DNA of 64,000 nucleotides. Origin: Colias croceus (taxonomy: Eukaryota; Arthropoda; Insecta; Lepidoptera; Pieridae). Of this stretch, positions 1-10,502 are shown in pieces. Made by a program: the position numbers and the translations under genes. Position 1 is the stretch's first letter, and the number at the start of each line of letters is the position of its first letter. Location of the stretch: the NCBI RefSeq assembly GCF_905220415.1, contig NC_059552.1:1317001-1381000 (forward strand), in the 5' to 3' direction. The notes below the pieces were generated by a model that was not told the origin of the DNA, did no database searches, and worked only from the letters and a program-made list of their open reading frames with translations.

Positions 1-1890
1 TGCTTAACAAATTAACTTTATTCTATATATTCAAGATACTATGATGTGATAAAACCTCTAACAAGTCGTCGAGACGTCCCATGTCTGTAAGAAGCCTCCG
101 GTCATGAGACTATGCATAATTTAGAGATCGGCCGACCCACCTTTACAGGCCATTATCACATAACACTATTGTATACTAGAATAGCTGAAAATTTATATTT
201 TTGGAAGTTGGAACGTATATAAACATGTAAAGTATCTGACTTTTAATCTATGTTTTATGAAAATTATGAGTAGTAATTTAATACACCTTATATAGAACAA
301 TTAATAAAGTAAAGAAGGATTATTTAAAAAAAATGAAATACACATGACACAGCCAAATCTTCCATGCAGTATTTAATTTAATTGTAAACATATTTAATTA
401 CCTGAGAGTATACTACATCTAGTTCACAAATACTAATGCCGCATTTAAAATCCGCACCAAGACTCATTGCAGAAAAATCTTATTGGACTAACGTTGAAAA
501 ATATTAGGTTTTCATATTAGTTTTCATACAATTACTCTTAAATAATAACTTGTATCTTTATTATAAAGTGGACAAAATTAAATTGGTATATTAAGGGACA
601 GGTACGTATGTCATCTTATATATGTCATCTTCAAAATGTTGGATGAGGTTGTGATGTTAGCTTAGCTCGCAGTTGGCCCTTATCAATGAAAGAGAAATAT
701 ACCTTTAGTACCTATCTATCTTTAAGTGAAGCCGTGTGTTTGGATTGGACATGATGAATGGTTCAACATAGCATATATCGCTAAGTTTATATAGAAATTA
801 GAATTAAAAAGCAAAACAGAATGAATTATTTTTTAATACAGCACTAAGCCTCCTTCAAATTGTGAGAACTGGACAATTTTTAACTAACCAGAAGGCCAAA
901 AACCAACCAGCTTTCAAATAAAAAAAGAATCATCAAAATCGGTCGGAAAAAATACAGTCGAATTCCGAATCTCCTTTTTAAGGCTGTAAATACGTATATC
1001 AAAAGCAAACAATTTCCGTTATTAATTCTATAATCCGCTTATCCAATTTAAACAACGCAACAACATCGAAAATAAAGAAAAATTAATAAATCTCATGGCC
1101 CACAATCCCGTTTGCCAGATGTAGGCTGTATGCGGTGGTCACATCCGATCGTCGGCTTCCGGTCCTCGTATTACAACCTTTATTTTTTCCCACCGTTCCC
1201 ATGGACCAACTTTTTCACCTCCGAGATGAATGAGATTGATTTAGTTCATGAAGGCTATTTAAAGTACAAAGCAACATTTTAAGGAAGCTGTATTCGTTTT
1301 AAAATCTGTAACCTTTAATTAATATTTGTTCGTTACGATTTATGTTAAAAGTACGATTTTAAAAATTCCACAACAAGAAAACTCCACGACTGACTTTTAA
1401 ATTGTTTATTATACCTCTACCGGGTAAATGTAAACAACTAAAACGCTTGACTTAGTACAGTAATGTTGCAAGAATATGTTTACGTTTAAATAAAAAAATA
1501 TGATTGTCTTGGAAAAAATACACGTGGAAACATTCGTTTCAACTTTATATGTATCCATGGAAATATTTACTTTTCAAGTAGCCTTCGTAGAAATTACGCG
1601 TGTAACATTCTATTGGAAAAGTATATGTTTAAGCTTATTTTCAAACTGTTAAGAGGATGTTTATATCATTAAAATTCTAATATTTTTTTTCTTTGTTTAT
1701 TAATGAATATATTCTATAATCTCAAAACTATAGTCACAATAATTATTCTCCTAAAATAGTGTCATTAGAAGGACACAAAATTTCCTGATGCCTCTATGAT
1801 TATAGCTTTTTTGAAGTCACATATATAATATTATAAGAATTAAGGAGAAAGAAGGAAATTGTAAATTGCTAATTCTACATTTATTACTTA
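1..1890. other. AT-rich noncoding DNA, nothing recognised
   Basis: There is no convincing open frame, RNA gene or full repeat here. The part around 1100-1210 is richer in GC than its surroundings, but I could not assign it to anything. Confidence 0.5.
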
Positions 1891-2136
1891 CTAGCTTTCC
1901 ACCCGCAGCTTCGCCCGCGCAGTCAAAGAAAAACCCGAATAGTTCCCGTTCCCGTGGAATTTCCTGGATAAAACCTATCCTATTTCCCGGGGTAAAAAGT
2001 ATCCTATGTCCTTTCTCGGGTATTAAAATATATCCATACCAAATTTCATGAAAATTGGTTCAGTAGTTTTGGCGTGATTGAGTAACAGACAGACAGACAG
2101 ACAGAGTTACTTTCGCATTTATAATATTAGTATGGA
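1891..2136 (-). mobile_element. Lep1-type non-autonomous Helitron
   Basis: Read on the minus strand, the copy begins TCCATACTAATATTATAAAT and ends in a GC-rich hairpin (GGGCGAAGCTGCGGG) followed by CTAG. The host base before TC is A and the base after CTAG is T, the expected Helitron A^T target. The middle carries a CTGTCTGTCTGT tract and the 'aaattTcatgaaaattggttc' type core common to Lep1 copies in moths and butterflies. It has no coding capacity and needs a Rep-helicase from elsewhere. The closest relative in the window is at 14588-14805. Confidence 0.85.
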
Positions 2137-2590
2137 TTAATATAGGGAAAAGACTTTATTTTTTGCTATATGTCCGTTTATTTGTCACGATTAAACTTAG
2201 AAATAAAACGATTTTAAACTGCCTCTAGAAATCCAGTCTTCAGATAAGCTAAGGATAGGATTGGCTTTATTTTTATCATCTCGAGGCAATCTGGACGAGT
2301 CCGGGAGAAGCAGCTAGTTTTATAACGTGATTACCTAAGTGAGGTAGACTAGCGGTTTCAGTATTGATAAACAAATCATTATACACGATGGAAAATAGAA
2401 CAGAAGACGAAACAATTGTTTCGTAAGACGCCGACCGCCGTTCTACTATTAGAAGCTATCGACAGCACTATCTTGGTAGAAGACCAAGGTTCAAGTATTT
2501 ATAAAATAACCACATTCAGACTTAAACTAGATATTGAGATTTGTGTTATTTTAGGAAGAGCTTTAAGTAATCGTATTCATCATGTAGTCA
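2137..2590. other. AT-rich spacer, nothing recognised
   Basis: No gene or RNA seen. 'CAGCTAGT' at about 2309-2316 resembles a Helitron 3' terminus, but no hairpin or element body precedes it. Confidence 0.4.
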
Positions 2591-2802
2591 TCTATACTAA
2601 TAATATAAAGCTGAAGAGTTTGTTTGTTTGTTTGAACGCGCTTATTTCAGGAACTACTGATCCGATTTGAAAAAATATTTCGGTGTTAGATAGCCCATTT
2701 ATCGAGGAAAGCGTTTGATTTGGGGTAAATATAAGCTAGATATCATCACGCTAAAACCAACAGGAGCGGAGTACTGCGGGTAAAACCGCAGGGCACAGCT
2801 AG
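2591..2802 (+). mobile_element. Non-autonomous Helitron, family A, with internal replacement
   Basis: The copy starts TCTATACTAATAATATAAAG, has the GTTTGTTTGTTTG tract, and ends with the hairpin CTGCGGG-taaaa-CCGCAG followed by GGCACAGCTAG. The target is A^T (A before, T after). Other family-A copies have a GGCTATAGGCTATA-like segment in the middle. Here about 25 bases are instead replaced by a stretch containing GTTTGATTTGGGGTAAATAT, which also occurs about 350 bp downstream (see findings). Confidence 0.85.
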
Positions 2803-3663
2803 TTGCTTTTAACTCTTTAACACAAGTATACATGAAGTTTAGATTATCAGGTATAACCGATTTAGTAATGAATATTAAATACACGTAATCATTATGAGAT
2901 AAAATCTTAAGTTTTAGGTAAATGCAAAAAATTATGAAAATTATGAGTGCCTAAATTATCTGGATAAACATAGTATAAAATATAATATAATATAGATAAA
3001 TGGTATGTACCCTAACGTATTTATAGTAACGCATTTCAGTTATATCCAAAATTTGAGTTGCATAAAGTTTGATTTGGGGTAAATATTTGACCGTCAGTTC
3101 ATACGAATTTGTCTGCAAGTTACGGGGACTGAAAATTTGAATCTGAATTTATGTGAAATTCCAATTTTATGCATGTAGAGAGCGATTTTTTTTGCTTGAT
3201 TTCAGTGTCAGTTTCAGAATTAATTGTTTTTCTTATTTAACTTTGAATGTTGTCAAATTACAAATAGCCCTACCTATGAAGATATTTCGTAGAATGACTT
3301 CACAAATCGGTTACTAACATAATAATTAAATATATTGTATTTATTTCAATGCAAAACTTAATGAAATTTTTAATTGAACTTTTGTACATTATAATATGAA
3401 GGTATTATTTCGGTGACAAAAGGATCTTTTCCTTCATTATTATAAATCTGACGAAGTACTTGAAAAATAAGGCTAATGATCGATGTTAGAAATAGTTTCT
3501 CTATATATAGAACGAGATATCTATCGATGGATGATTACCTAGTAGGAGCTTAGTCTGTTATTACAATTAAGTTAATAATTTGTTTGTTTTAGTAAATTTC
3601 TGTGTATTACATGTTGCTTGCTGTTTTCATAAAAACAATGGTAAGGTTTTTTAAAATAGTTTA
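2803..3663. other. AT-rich spacer
   Basis: No gene recognised. Positions 3067-3086 hold the 20-base sequence duplicated inside the neighbouring Helitron. The rest looks like unremarkable unique DNA. Confidence 0.4.
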
Positions 3664-3785
3664 AATCGCTTCAAAGCGATAAGGCCGCCAATTTGTTCGG
3701 TGAAGATTCCTTTTGTATGTTATTGTATTTTATATCTGTGCATTGTACAATAAAGTGTTTTTTATTTTATTTATTTATTTATTTA
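3664..3785 (+). mobile_element. LINE 3' end (CR1-like)
   Basis: The sequence 'GCGATAAGGCCGCCAATTTG', an AATAAA signal at 3749-3754 and a TTTATTTATT-type tail are what the 3' ends of lepidopteran CR1/Zenon-like non-LTR retrotransposons look like. Only the 3' UTR is present, as expected for a 5'-truncated insertion. The minus-strand copy at 50635-50825 carries the same TGATAAGGCCGCCAA core. The clade name rests on memory of this motif, not on a search. Confidence 0.65.
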
Positions 3786-4856
3786 CTGTTTAAAAGTTCT
3801 AAATTTTAAGTGTAGAAGTAATCTTTTTAAGCGAATATCCGACGTTCTTTTGCGTGATGAGTGTTGAGATTATTAACTCAACATTATTACTAACCTTACT
3901 ATGTTTCTGTTTTTGTTTTCATTGTATATTTTATTATCTGTACATTTTCCATATCCAGAGCATGAAATTCTGTTAACAAGTTTCATATGAAACCGTAAGA
4001 GGTCACTGCTTCACTCTATAACAAATTATTTATATTTTACGGTCATTTTCTCTTTTCGTTTCACTAAAATGTAACGCGCCGGGTGTAAGAATACAATGTA
4101 AAGTCTTTTAAATACGCCCGCATTAGATATCCACAATAACATTTAACTTTCTATCAACAATATCTCACAGGAAGTCTGAAACCTGACACTGTTTTGTTGA
4201 CAAATAACACACTCTTATTCTAAGGGGATAAGGTTGAAGGTTGAATGGATAGATGGACCCATCTGCGCAGCCTGATCTCTACTTGAACACGTTTTTTTCT
4301 ATTTTCAAGGATGTGATCTATTTTTGAGGAGGCAGGTGTGTCACTAGAAAGGGAGCAAATCATGTGAACACTTGTGTTCGCTAATCTGTGGAAGTTGCAA
4401 GTGACTAGTGATTAACAACACATTTTGAACAGAACATTATGTACACGAGCTAGTGGCATTTAAATTTCACGTTAATGAGCTGTTAAATAAAATAAAATTT
4501 ATTAAATTTTAGAAGTAAAGATTGCTATCATAGTACGTGTATCATACATATGTGAGGGTCACACTGTAATAACTAAACCAATTTTTGAGTTCAGGGCTAA
4601 TTTACAGACAGAGTAACTAACTGTAATTCATATCAATGTAAAATTTACACATATTTCTGAATGATTTTATTAATAGAAATATGAGAAGGTATCCGATAAA
4701 TAACCCGGGAAATATTCGGAGCGAATTAAAGTGCTATCAATAAAATTATTATATTTGTGGATACGTATTTGTCCACACTCCGCAGGCACGAAGTCGTAGG
4801 CGTTATTTACTCAATAAAAGGGATCTGTTATACCTTTATGTTTAGTTATTATATAA
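3786..4856. other. AT-rich spacer, nothing recognised
   Basis: No open frame with coding character and no recognisable repeat. GC is slightly raised at 4070-4300 without a nameable feature. Confidence 0.4.
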
Positions 4857-5159
4857 TCTCTATATATATAAAAATGAATCCCTATTTTCATTGGTCACGG
4901 CATCACGCGTGAACAGCTATACCGATTTTTATCATCCTTATTTTCATGTGTTCGTTATTATCAAGAAAATAATCTTATGAAACAAAACATCAAAAAACCT
5001 GCGCATAAAATTAAAGAAAGTATGAAAATTTAATAGCTATTGAAACATTTGTACTTGTTAGGTTACTCAATGGCGCCAAAACGAAAAAATTGATTCACAT
5101 TTGATGAAACTCGGCAATGTTGTAGGCTTTACCATGGGAAAATCACGGGACACAGCTAG
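4857..5159 (+). mobile_element. Non-autonomous Helitron, family D
   Basis: It begins TCTCTATATATATAAAAATG after a host A and ends CACAGCTAG before a host T. The terminal part 'ACCATGGGAAAATCACGGGA' precedes CTAG in the usual hairpin position, though the stem is degenerate. The core 'CGTGAACAGCTATACCGATT' resembles other lepidopteran Helitron families. It has no coding content. Confidence 0.65.
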
Positions 5160-5444
5160 TAATTTTACATAAATTTTATCTATTAACTCTATTTTAAATA
5201 AAAATTATTAATTTATAACTAGGTTTTTTAAAGCTCGTCTAAATCTCGGCTAGCCATAGAGATTCTGGCCGGGTTGGCCAACCCTCGTTAATGAATGACA
5301 AGATAATCCTGCTAATGAGGCGGTTGACCCCTGGTCGCTGGGGGTTGGTCAGGTGTCGATACCTCTAACACCTTTGTGGTTAAATAGATGACGTTTTGAC
5401 AACACTGCTAAGATCGTAGCGTCGATGATGGCTATTGACACCTT
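5160..5444. other. Spacer with a GC-richer block, nothing recognised
   Basis: Positions 5260-5380 contain G/C-rich text with 'GGTTGGCCAACC', a 12-base palindrome at about 5273-5284. No gene or named repeat was assigned. Confidence 0.35.
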
Positions 5445-5672
5445 GAAGTGAAACTTCTTTATAGGGTTTGGAAAAAAATTTAGTGTAACATATTTTTTTC
5501 GTTACGCGTGACAATTTTCCGTTACGCGCCATCTTTTTCTTATCCCTACCACGCGTGATTCGACGTATTTCTGTAAAGTTGCATAAAGTAAATTATTTTT
5601 TGAAAAATAAGGTCATAAAGAAGTTTCACTTCTTTTGTGTGTACACTAGTACACGCACACATTTTTTTAAAT
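5445..5672 (+). mobile_element. MITE with GAAGTGAAACTTCTTTAT termini, copy 1
   Basis: The element opens GAAGTGAAACTTCTTTAT at 5445 and closes with the inverse, ATAAAGAAGTTTCACTTC, ending at 5632. These are 18-bp perfect terminal inverted repeats. The body has repeated GTTACGCG motifs. A conserved tail with the palindrome GTGTACACTAGTACAC-GCACAC and a T run extends to about 5672 and is shared with the other copies, so the real element probably includes it. Copies are at 5908-6070 (internally deleted) and 30501-30720 (inverted). No transposase is present and the superfamily is not resolved. Confidence 0.75.
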
Positions 5673-5907
5673 AAATCTTAGTGCATTATTAAAAGTTTTT
5701 TTACAACACAGTTACTTCTGGCTTCTGGAATCTGATGTTATCTATACTTTGCAGATCATGGTCAAATTGGTTCGTGTTTCCGTGTAAAATCAATATGTAG
5801 GTATGTTTCTTTAAACGAACTTAAAACTGTTTGAATCACTTCCATATTCGCTTATATATATAGCACTGATCAAATTGTGTAGACACAGATAGGACATGAT
5901 AGTTTTT

Positions 5908-6070
5908 GAAGTGAAATTTCTTTATCGGGGTTGGACAAAAATTTTGTGTAACATTTTTGCGTTACGCTGTAGGCGTGACATTTTTGCGTTACGCGCCAAC
6001 TTTTTCTTATCCCTAAGTTTCACTTCTTACGTGTGTAGGTACTCTAGTACACGCACACATTTTTTTTCCC
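5908..6070 (+). mobile_element. MITE with GAAGTGAAA termini, copy 2, internally deleted
   Basis: It has the same termini as the copy at 5445-5672 (GAAGTGAAATTTCTTTATC at the start, AAGTTTCACTTC ending at 6026) and the same CTAGTACACGCACAC tail. The section between 'TTATCCCTA' and the right inverted repeat is missing, giving a body about 70 bp shorter. A duplicated 'ACATTTTTGCGTTACGC' motif is present. Confidence 0.7.
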
Positions 6071-6071
6071 G

Positions 6072-6108
6072 TAGTGATGTCGCAGATGAAACCGCATGGC
6101 AAAGCTAG
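6072..6108 (+). mobile_element. Helitron 3'-end fragment
   Basis: The stretch ending 'GATGAAACCGCATGGCAAAGCTAG' resembles the family-A 3' terminus (hairpin region plus CTAG). The base after CTAG is C rather than T, and no 5' end is visible because the MITE lies directly upstream. It is either a truncated element or a coincidence. Confidence 0.35.
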
Positions 6109-7292
6109 CTTATAAATACTAAATAGTATCTCAAATAGCCAGTTTATATCGTAATTAATCAAATATGATAAAGTTAAGTTGCTTGAATAGCAGTGAAAAT
6201 GAATGATTTAACAATTTATAAGTACTTTTCTAAGAATTCAACAACTATGTTGAAGCGTGTACTCAACGTAATCATCATAAAGTTTTGTACTAAATAAATT
6301 AGAACTAATCTCGTAAATTTATCATAATGTACTTATGAATTTAATTTAAATATGATTGATGTCAGATTGCGTATATTTTTGTAGTAAGGAAGTTATTTCA
6401 TTATTACGTAACATTATCTCACACAAAGAATTTATCCCCAATTCTAATAACACTCCCTACGAGGAAAGACATTTTACGAAAATGTCATCTTATTAATGAT
6501 ACAGACTAAGAATAGCATTGATCAAACAGTAATGATGTGTTAATACTTAATATTCCATGAAGTATATAATTAAAGTCTCTATAGAATGTTCCAGAACAAT
6601 TATTAATAAGGTTTCGTATCAGTTCTATTTTTGCGTTCCATCACTTAGTACCAACGGTGTATTATTATTTCAATAAGTAGCCGGGTAGATTCGAGTAGCT
6701 CATGTAAACCATTGAGATATACATATGGAGACGACACCGCCTAGATCACTTATGTTCCGCTCAACACACGCCATATGGCGTAACTGCACGCTCATTTTTT
6801 ATTTGTTTCAAAGTGAAACGCATCAAATATACCTTCGTGTGTGTTACGATATTGCACAAATATACATACAATATACAACAAATATACAAATAATACGGAA
6901 AAATGCAAAGGAATAAAGGAGAATGGCGAACTCCCATAGGACTTTGGGCCTGATCGTTACACTGATGATTTATGTGGGGTTAAATAGATAAAAATATACA
7001 GATTCTATAAATATAACAATTAAAGATCTGTTCTATGGGATAGCAGAGATATTGAGCATGTAACGTCACTAAAATTGAGGTTATGTTTGCTCGAGTTCAA
7101 TGAATAGCTTTGTTTCTTTCTAAGTAGAGGTAAGTATATATCCTATAATATATATTATTTAGATAGAGTGTAACAGAAGAACAGTTAGGTAATAGAGATA
7201 TTGGATCGAACTTTTATTCTTTTAGAGTACCTACCAAAACACCGTAGGTACTTATAAGTATATAAAATAAAACACGTTTTTTCATAAATCGT
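6109..7292. other. AT-rich DNA with a small dispersed-repeat fragment
   Basis: Mostly nothing recognisable. At 6915-6951 the text AAAGGAGAATGGCGAA...TTGGGCC matches, in inverse orientation, 12301-12324 (GGCCCAATTTCGCCATTCTCCTTT). Both are probably fragments of one dispersed repeat family. Confidence 0.4.
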
Positions 7293-7775
7293 TTATTCAT
7301 CATTATCATCATAAACAATTAACACATCATCCAGAAACTGTGCTGGTGGCATTAAATCTGGTTGATACCTTGCCCAGCTAAGGTACCATATTATGGACAT
7401 AACGTGACAGCAGCAACCTACAGTTCTTCTTCCTACTAAACAATTACAATAATAGACTCTATGAGAGCACTGTCGACTAAAATATAAGTAAAATAAGTTT
7501 TACTACTTCTATGCCTGGATTGAATGCGACCTCTTAAAAGCCATGTAGTACTTGATGTCGACAGTGCTCTCTGTATGTCGCTGTCTGATTCACGGCACAC
7601 TTCTATAACATATTTGCCATCGTTTCTTATGTGCTCACCATAATAGGACCTTGCTTGCTTAATTTGATATGAACCTAAGGAAACCAACTGCATTGTCATC
7701 TTCATGATTTTCAATCCTCAAAGAATCATTTGCAAGTTTCCAGCATGCATCAAATAATATGTGATCAGAGTGAGT
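7293..7775 (-). pseudogene. Frameshifted relic of a SWIM zinc-finger, transposase-like protein
   Basis: On the minus strand three short frames join into what looks like the C-terminal part of one protein. The upstream frame (about 7775-7690) reads DHILFDACWKLANDS. The middle frame (about 7714-7450) reads LVSLGSYQIKQARSYYGEHI and later RHRSSKTYFTYIL. The final frame reads YYCNCLVGRRTVGCCCHVM, then ends FLDDVLIVYDDNDE-stop at 7293-7295. The CxC-(9)-CxH spacing fits a SWIM-type zinc finger. At least two frameshifts separate these parts, so it is dead. Insect genomes carry many transposon-related SWIM proteins, but the family is not resolved. A family-B Helitron lies just beyond its right end. 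Confidence 0.6.
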
Positions 7776-7822
7776 GATCTACAAATAAAGAATTAATATT
7801 ACAATTGGACAAAAGAAAGTGA

Positions 7823-7984
7823 ATATATATAAATCTCGTGTCACAATGTTTGTCCTCAATGGACTCCTAAACCACTTAACCGATTATAATAAAATTCGCA
7901 CAACTTGTGGAGTTCGATCCAACTTGAGAGATAGGATAGTTTAAACATGTAGGTACCACGGGCGAAGCCGGGGTGGACCGCTAG
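7823..7984 (+). mobile_element. Non-autonomous Helitron, family B (5' end altered)
   Basis: It carries the family-B core ATAAATCTCGTGTCACAATG, then the CCACTTAACCGATTATAATA section, and ends GGGCGAAGCCGGGGTGGACCG-CTAG before T. The usual TCTTAATATATA start is degraded (GAATATATATAA). A short conserved stretch reads as peptide MFVLNGLLNHLTDYNKI in every copy, but that is a by-product of sequence conservation. Confidence 0.75.
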
Positions 7985-8004
7985 TATATATATATATATA
8001 TATA
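7985..8004. repeat. (TA)n microsatellite
   Basis: Ten TA units follow directly on the CTAG end of the Helitron at 7984. Confidence 0.9.
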
Positions 8005-8852
8005 AAACAATGTGTGTTTACATTTTTGTTTGATTTCAATAGCTAGTACTAAATACCTTAGATAATACTAATCCACTAACCGTTAGAGGAGCAGCCCACC
8101 CTTGTATAATTGATAATATTGCGTTATCTTGTAACAAATGCATACGTATAGCATTGTTACGATTAGCATTAAGGACGCGTTTACGAATCTGACTAAAATA
8201 AGCAGTTTTTCGGTGCATTTTGCGGCGAAATAGTACAAAACCAAATTTAACTAATAATTACCATAAATAGATTACTCCTTAATCTTTAAGTGGTACTAAT
8301 TTTTAAGTCGGAAATTTTGGTTTATAATATTGAAAAAAATAATTTCCGTTGCCTCTTCACACAAAATTGACAATATCGTGCTGAATAAACGAGCATTTTT
8401 CTTGTATTTAATAAAACAAATTGATTTATTTAAAAATATTTTAAGTAAGTAGACATGTCTAACTCAAAAAGGTACTAGATAAAACTATCAAAATGTTACA
8501 AATAGGCTGAGAAAAAAATTAAAATCAAATCTTATTTTTTCACATATTTAGCTGTAACGCGTGATACTTATTACATTGAAATAAGGGTTATTTTATTTGT
8601 CACTATCTTGATAAAATTTGTAATGAAATATTTTAGTAATTTAGTCGGCGCTCGGACGCCTTTGTGAGTAGACGCTGTGACGCTTGTAAGCAGTTCCTCG
8701 TTTACGAAAAGATCGCTGTACGTATACAAAGTATTTGACCTAATAAACTTGATCATTGACGCATTCTGCACCGACAACCAAGGCACACCAAGGAAAGATT
8801 TTATTTATAGTTTTTCATACTTATGGGATTATAAATTTCATATTTAGTTTCT
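8005..8852. other. Spacer, unassigned open stretch on minus strand
   Basis: A 60-codon minus-strand open frame at 8036-8218 (starting MHRKTAYFSQIRKRVLNANR, ending at a stop after FSTSY) looks less random than its neighbours. It could be an upstream piece of the broken SWIM protein or of some other gene. I recognise no domain. The rest holds nothing nameable. Confidence 0.3.
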
Positions 8853-9127
8853 GACTTGATGGAGTGACCTGCATGTGTACTTCGAAAGTTCGAAGACTGC
8901 TACTGGAACTAATAGACGAGTAGAGCTAGGTATGCCGAGTTTGGGCTCGTTTTGTTAGTTATGTTGAGACCTTACCTCCGGACTTGATGGAGTGACCTGC
9001 AGGTGTACTTCGAAGACTGCTACTGGAACTAAAAGATGGTTAGAGCTAGGTGTGCCGAGTTTGGGCTCATTTTGTTAGTTATGTTGAGACCTTACCTCCG
9101 GACTTGATGGAGTGACCTGCAGGTGCA
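8853..9127 (+). repeat. Tandem direct repeat (about 120-128 bp, 2.2 copies), left arm of foldback
   Basis: Two copies start GACTTGATGGAGTGACCTGC at 8853 and 8981, and a third partial copy starts at 9101. The first is 128 bp, the second 120 bp; the difference is an 8-base insertion in TTCGAAAGTTCGAAG. The part ACTTCGAAGACTGCTACTGG through GCCGAGTTTGGGCTCGTTTTG recurs inverted at 11236-11310. These repeats therefore form the outer left arm of the large inverted structure. Confidence 0.85.
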
Positions 9128-9229
9128 TTTACAAAATATGTTTTATTAATTAATGTAATAATATAGTGTCGTAGTATACGTACGGTTACTTACATATTTT
9201 GTAAAATTAAATTGTAATACTGAAATGAT

Positions 9230-9386
9230 TTAAAAGAGCAACTATGGAGTTTCTTGCCGATTCTTCTCCATAGATACTGCTTTCCGTATCGGTGGTAAAT
9301 GATAAAAATATGTATTGACGTTTCAAAAGTGCTTCTCGAAGAAGTCTAATTGAATAAATAAATGTTTGAGTTTGAGTTTGAGTTTG
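9230..9386 (+). mobile_element. LINE 3' end with (TTTGAG)n tail
   Basis: The text 'AGCAACTATGGAGTTTCTTG', 'TTCTTCTCCATAGATACTGC', 'GACGTTTCAAAAGTGCTTCT' and AATAAATAAATG, followed by a GAGTTT repeat at 9365-9386, is a 3' UTR type very common in lepidopteran jockey-like non-LTR retrotransposons. Only the 3' end is present. It lies between the left arm and the 108-bp satellite and probably inserted there later. Confidence 0.65.
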
Positions 9387-9450
9387 TCGACTTATAAAAA
9401 TACTACAGGTTTGCCGGCAGCTTCGCCTGCATCATTTTTAAATTTAACCC
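9387..9450 (-). mobile_element. Helitron 3'-hairpin fragment
   Basis: The text 'GCCGGCAGCTTCGCCTGC' at about 9412-9430 resembles the inverse of the Helitron terminal hairpin, but the CTAG is lacking. Evidence is weak. Confidence 0.3.
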
Positions 9451-10502
9451 AAATTCGGCGCCATTTTGAAATTCTTTGTTAATTGACCGATTTCGTTCAA
9501 AATCGATATCTGAGGATCCTTAGGATCACAAAACAGGAAACTGTTACAAAAATTTGAAAAAGTCAACGCCATTTTGAAATTTTCTGTTATTGTACCGATT
9601 TCGTTCAAAATCGATATCTGAGGCTCCCTGGGATCGCAAAACAGGAAACTGGTACCAAAATTTTAAAAAGTCAGCGCCATTTTGAAATTCTTTGTTATTG
9701 TACCGATTTCGTTCAAAATCGATATCTGAGGATCCTTAGGATCACAAAACAGGAAACTGTTACCAAAATTGAAAAAAAGTCAACGCCATTTTGAAATTTT
9801 CTGTTATAGTACCGATTTCGTTCAAAATCGATATCTGAGGCTCCCTGGGATCGCAAAACAGGAAACTGGTACCAAAATTTTAAAAAGTCAGCGCCATTTT
9901 GAAATTCTTTGTTATTGTACCGATTTCGTTCAAAATCGATATCTGAGGATCCTTAGGATCACAAAACAGGAAACTGTTACCAAAATTGAAAAAAAGTCAA
10001 CGCCATTTTGAAATTTTCTGTTATTGTACCGATTTCGTTCAAAATCGATATCTGAGGCTCCCTGGGATCGCAAAACAGGAAACTGGTACCAAAATTTTAA
10101 AAAGTCAGCGCCATTTTGAAATTCTTTGTTATTGTACCGATTTCGTTCAAAATCGATATCTGAGGCTCCCTGGGATCGCAAAACAGGAAACTGGTACCAA
10201 AATTTTTAAAAGTCAGCGCCATTTTGAAATTCTTTGTTATTGTACCGATTTCGTTCAAAATCAATATCTAAGGATCCCTAGGATCGCAAAACAGGTAACT
10301 GGTACCAATATTTTAAAAAGCCAGCGCCATTTTGAAATTCGTTGTTATTGTACCGATTTCGCTCAAAATCGATATCTGAGACTCCCTGGGATCGCAAAAC
10401 AGGAAACTGGTACCAAAATTTTAAAAAGTCAGCGCCATTTTGAAATTCTTTGTTATTGTACCGATTTCGTTCAAAATCGATATCTGAGGATCCTTAGGAT
10501 CA
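9451..10502 (+). repeat. 108-bp satellite, forward array of about ten monomers
   Basis: CCATTTTGAAATT anchors occur at 9461, 9569, 9677, 9786, 9894, 10003, 10111, 10219, 10327 and 10435, so spacing is 108 or 109 bp. Each unit includes TACCGATTTCGTTCAAAATC, GATATCTGAGG and AAAACAGGAAACTG. Two variants (GAGGATCCTTAGGATCAC and GAGGCTCCCTGGGATCGC) alternate over the first six units, giving a 216-217-bp higher-order dimer; the alternation breaks down in units 7-9. Because 108 is a multiple of three, long repetitive open frames appear, which I do not take as coding. Confidence 0.95.
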
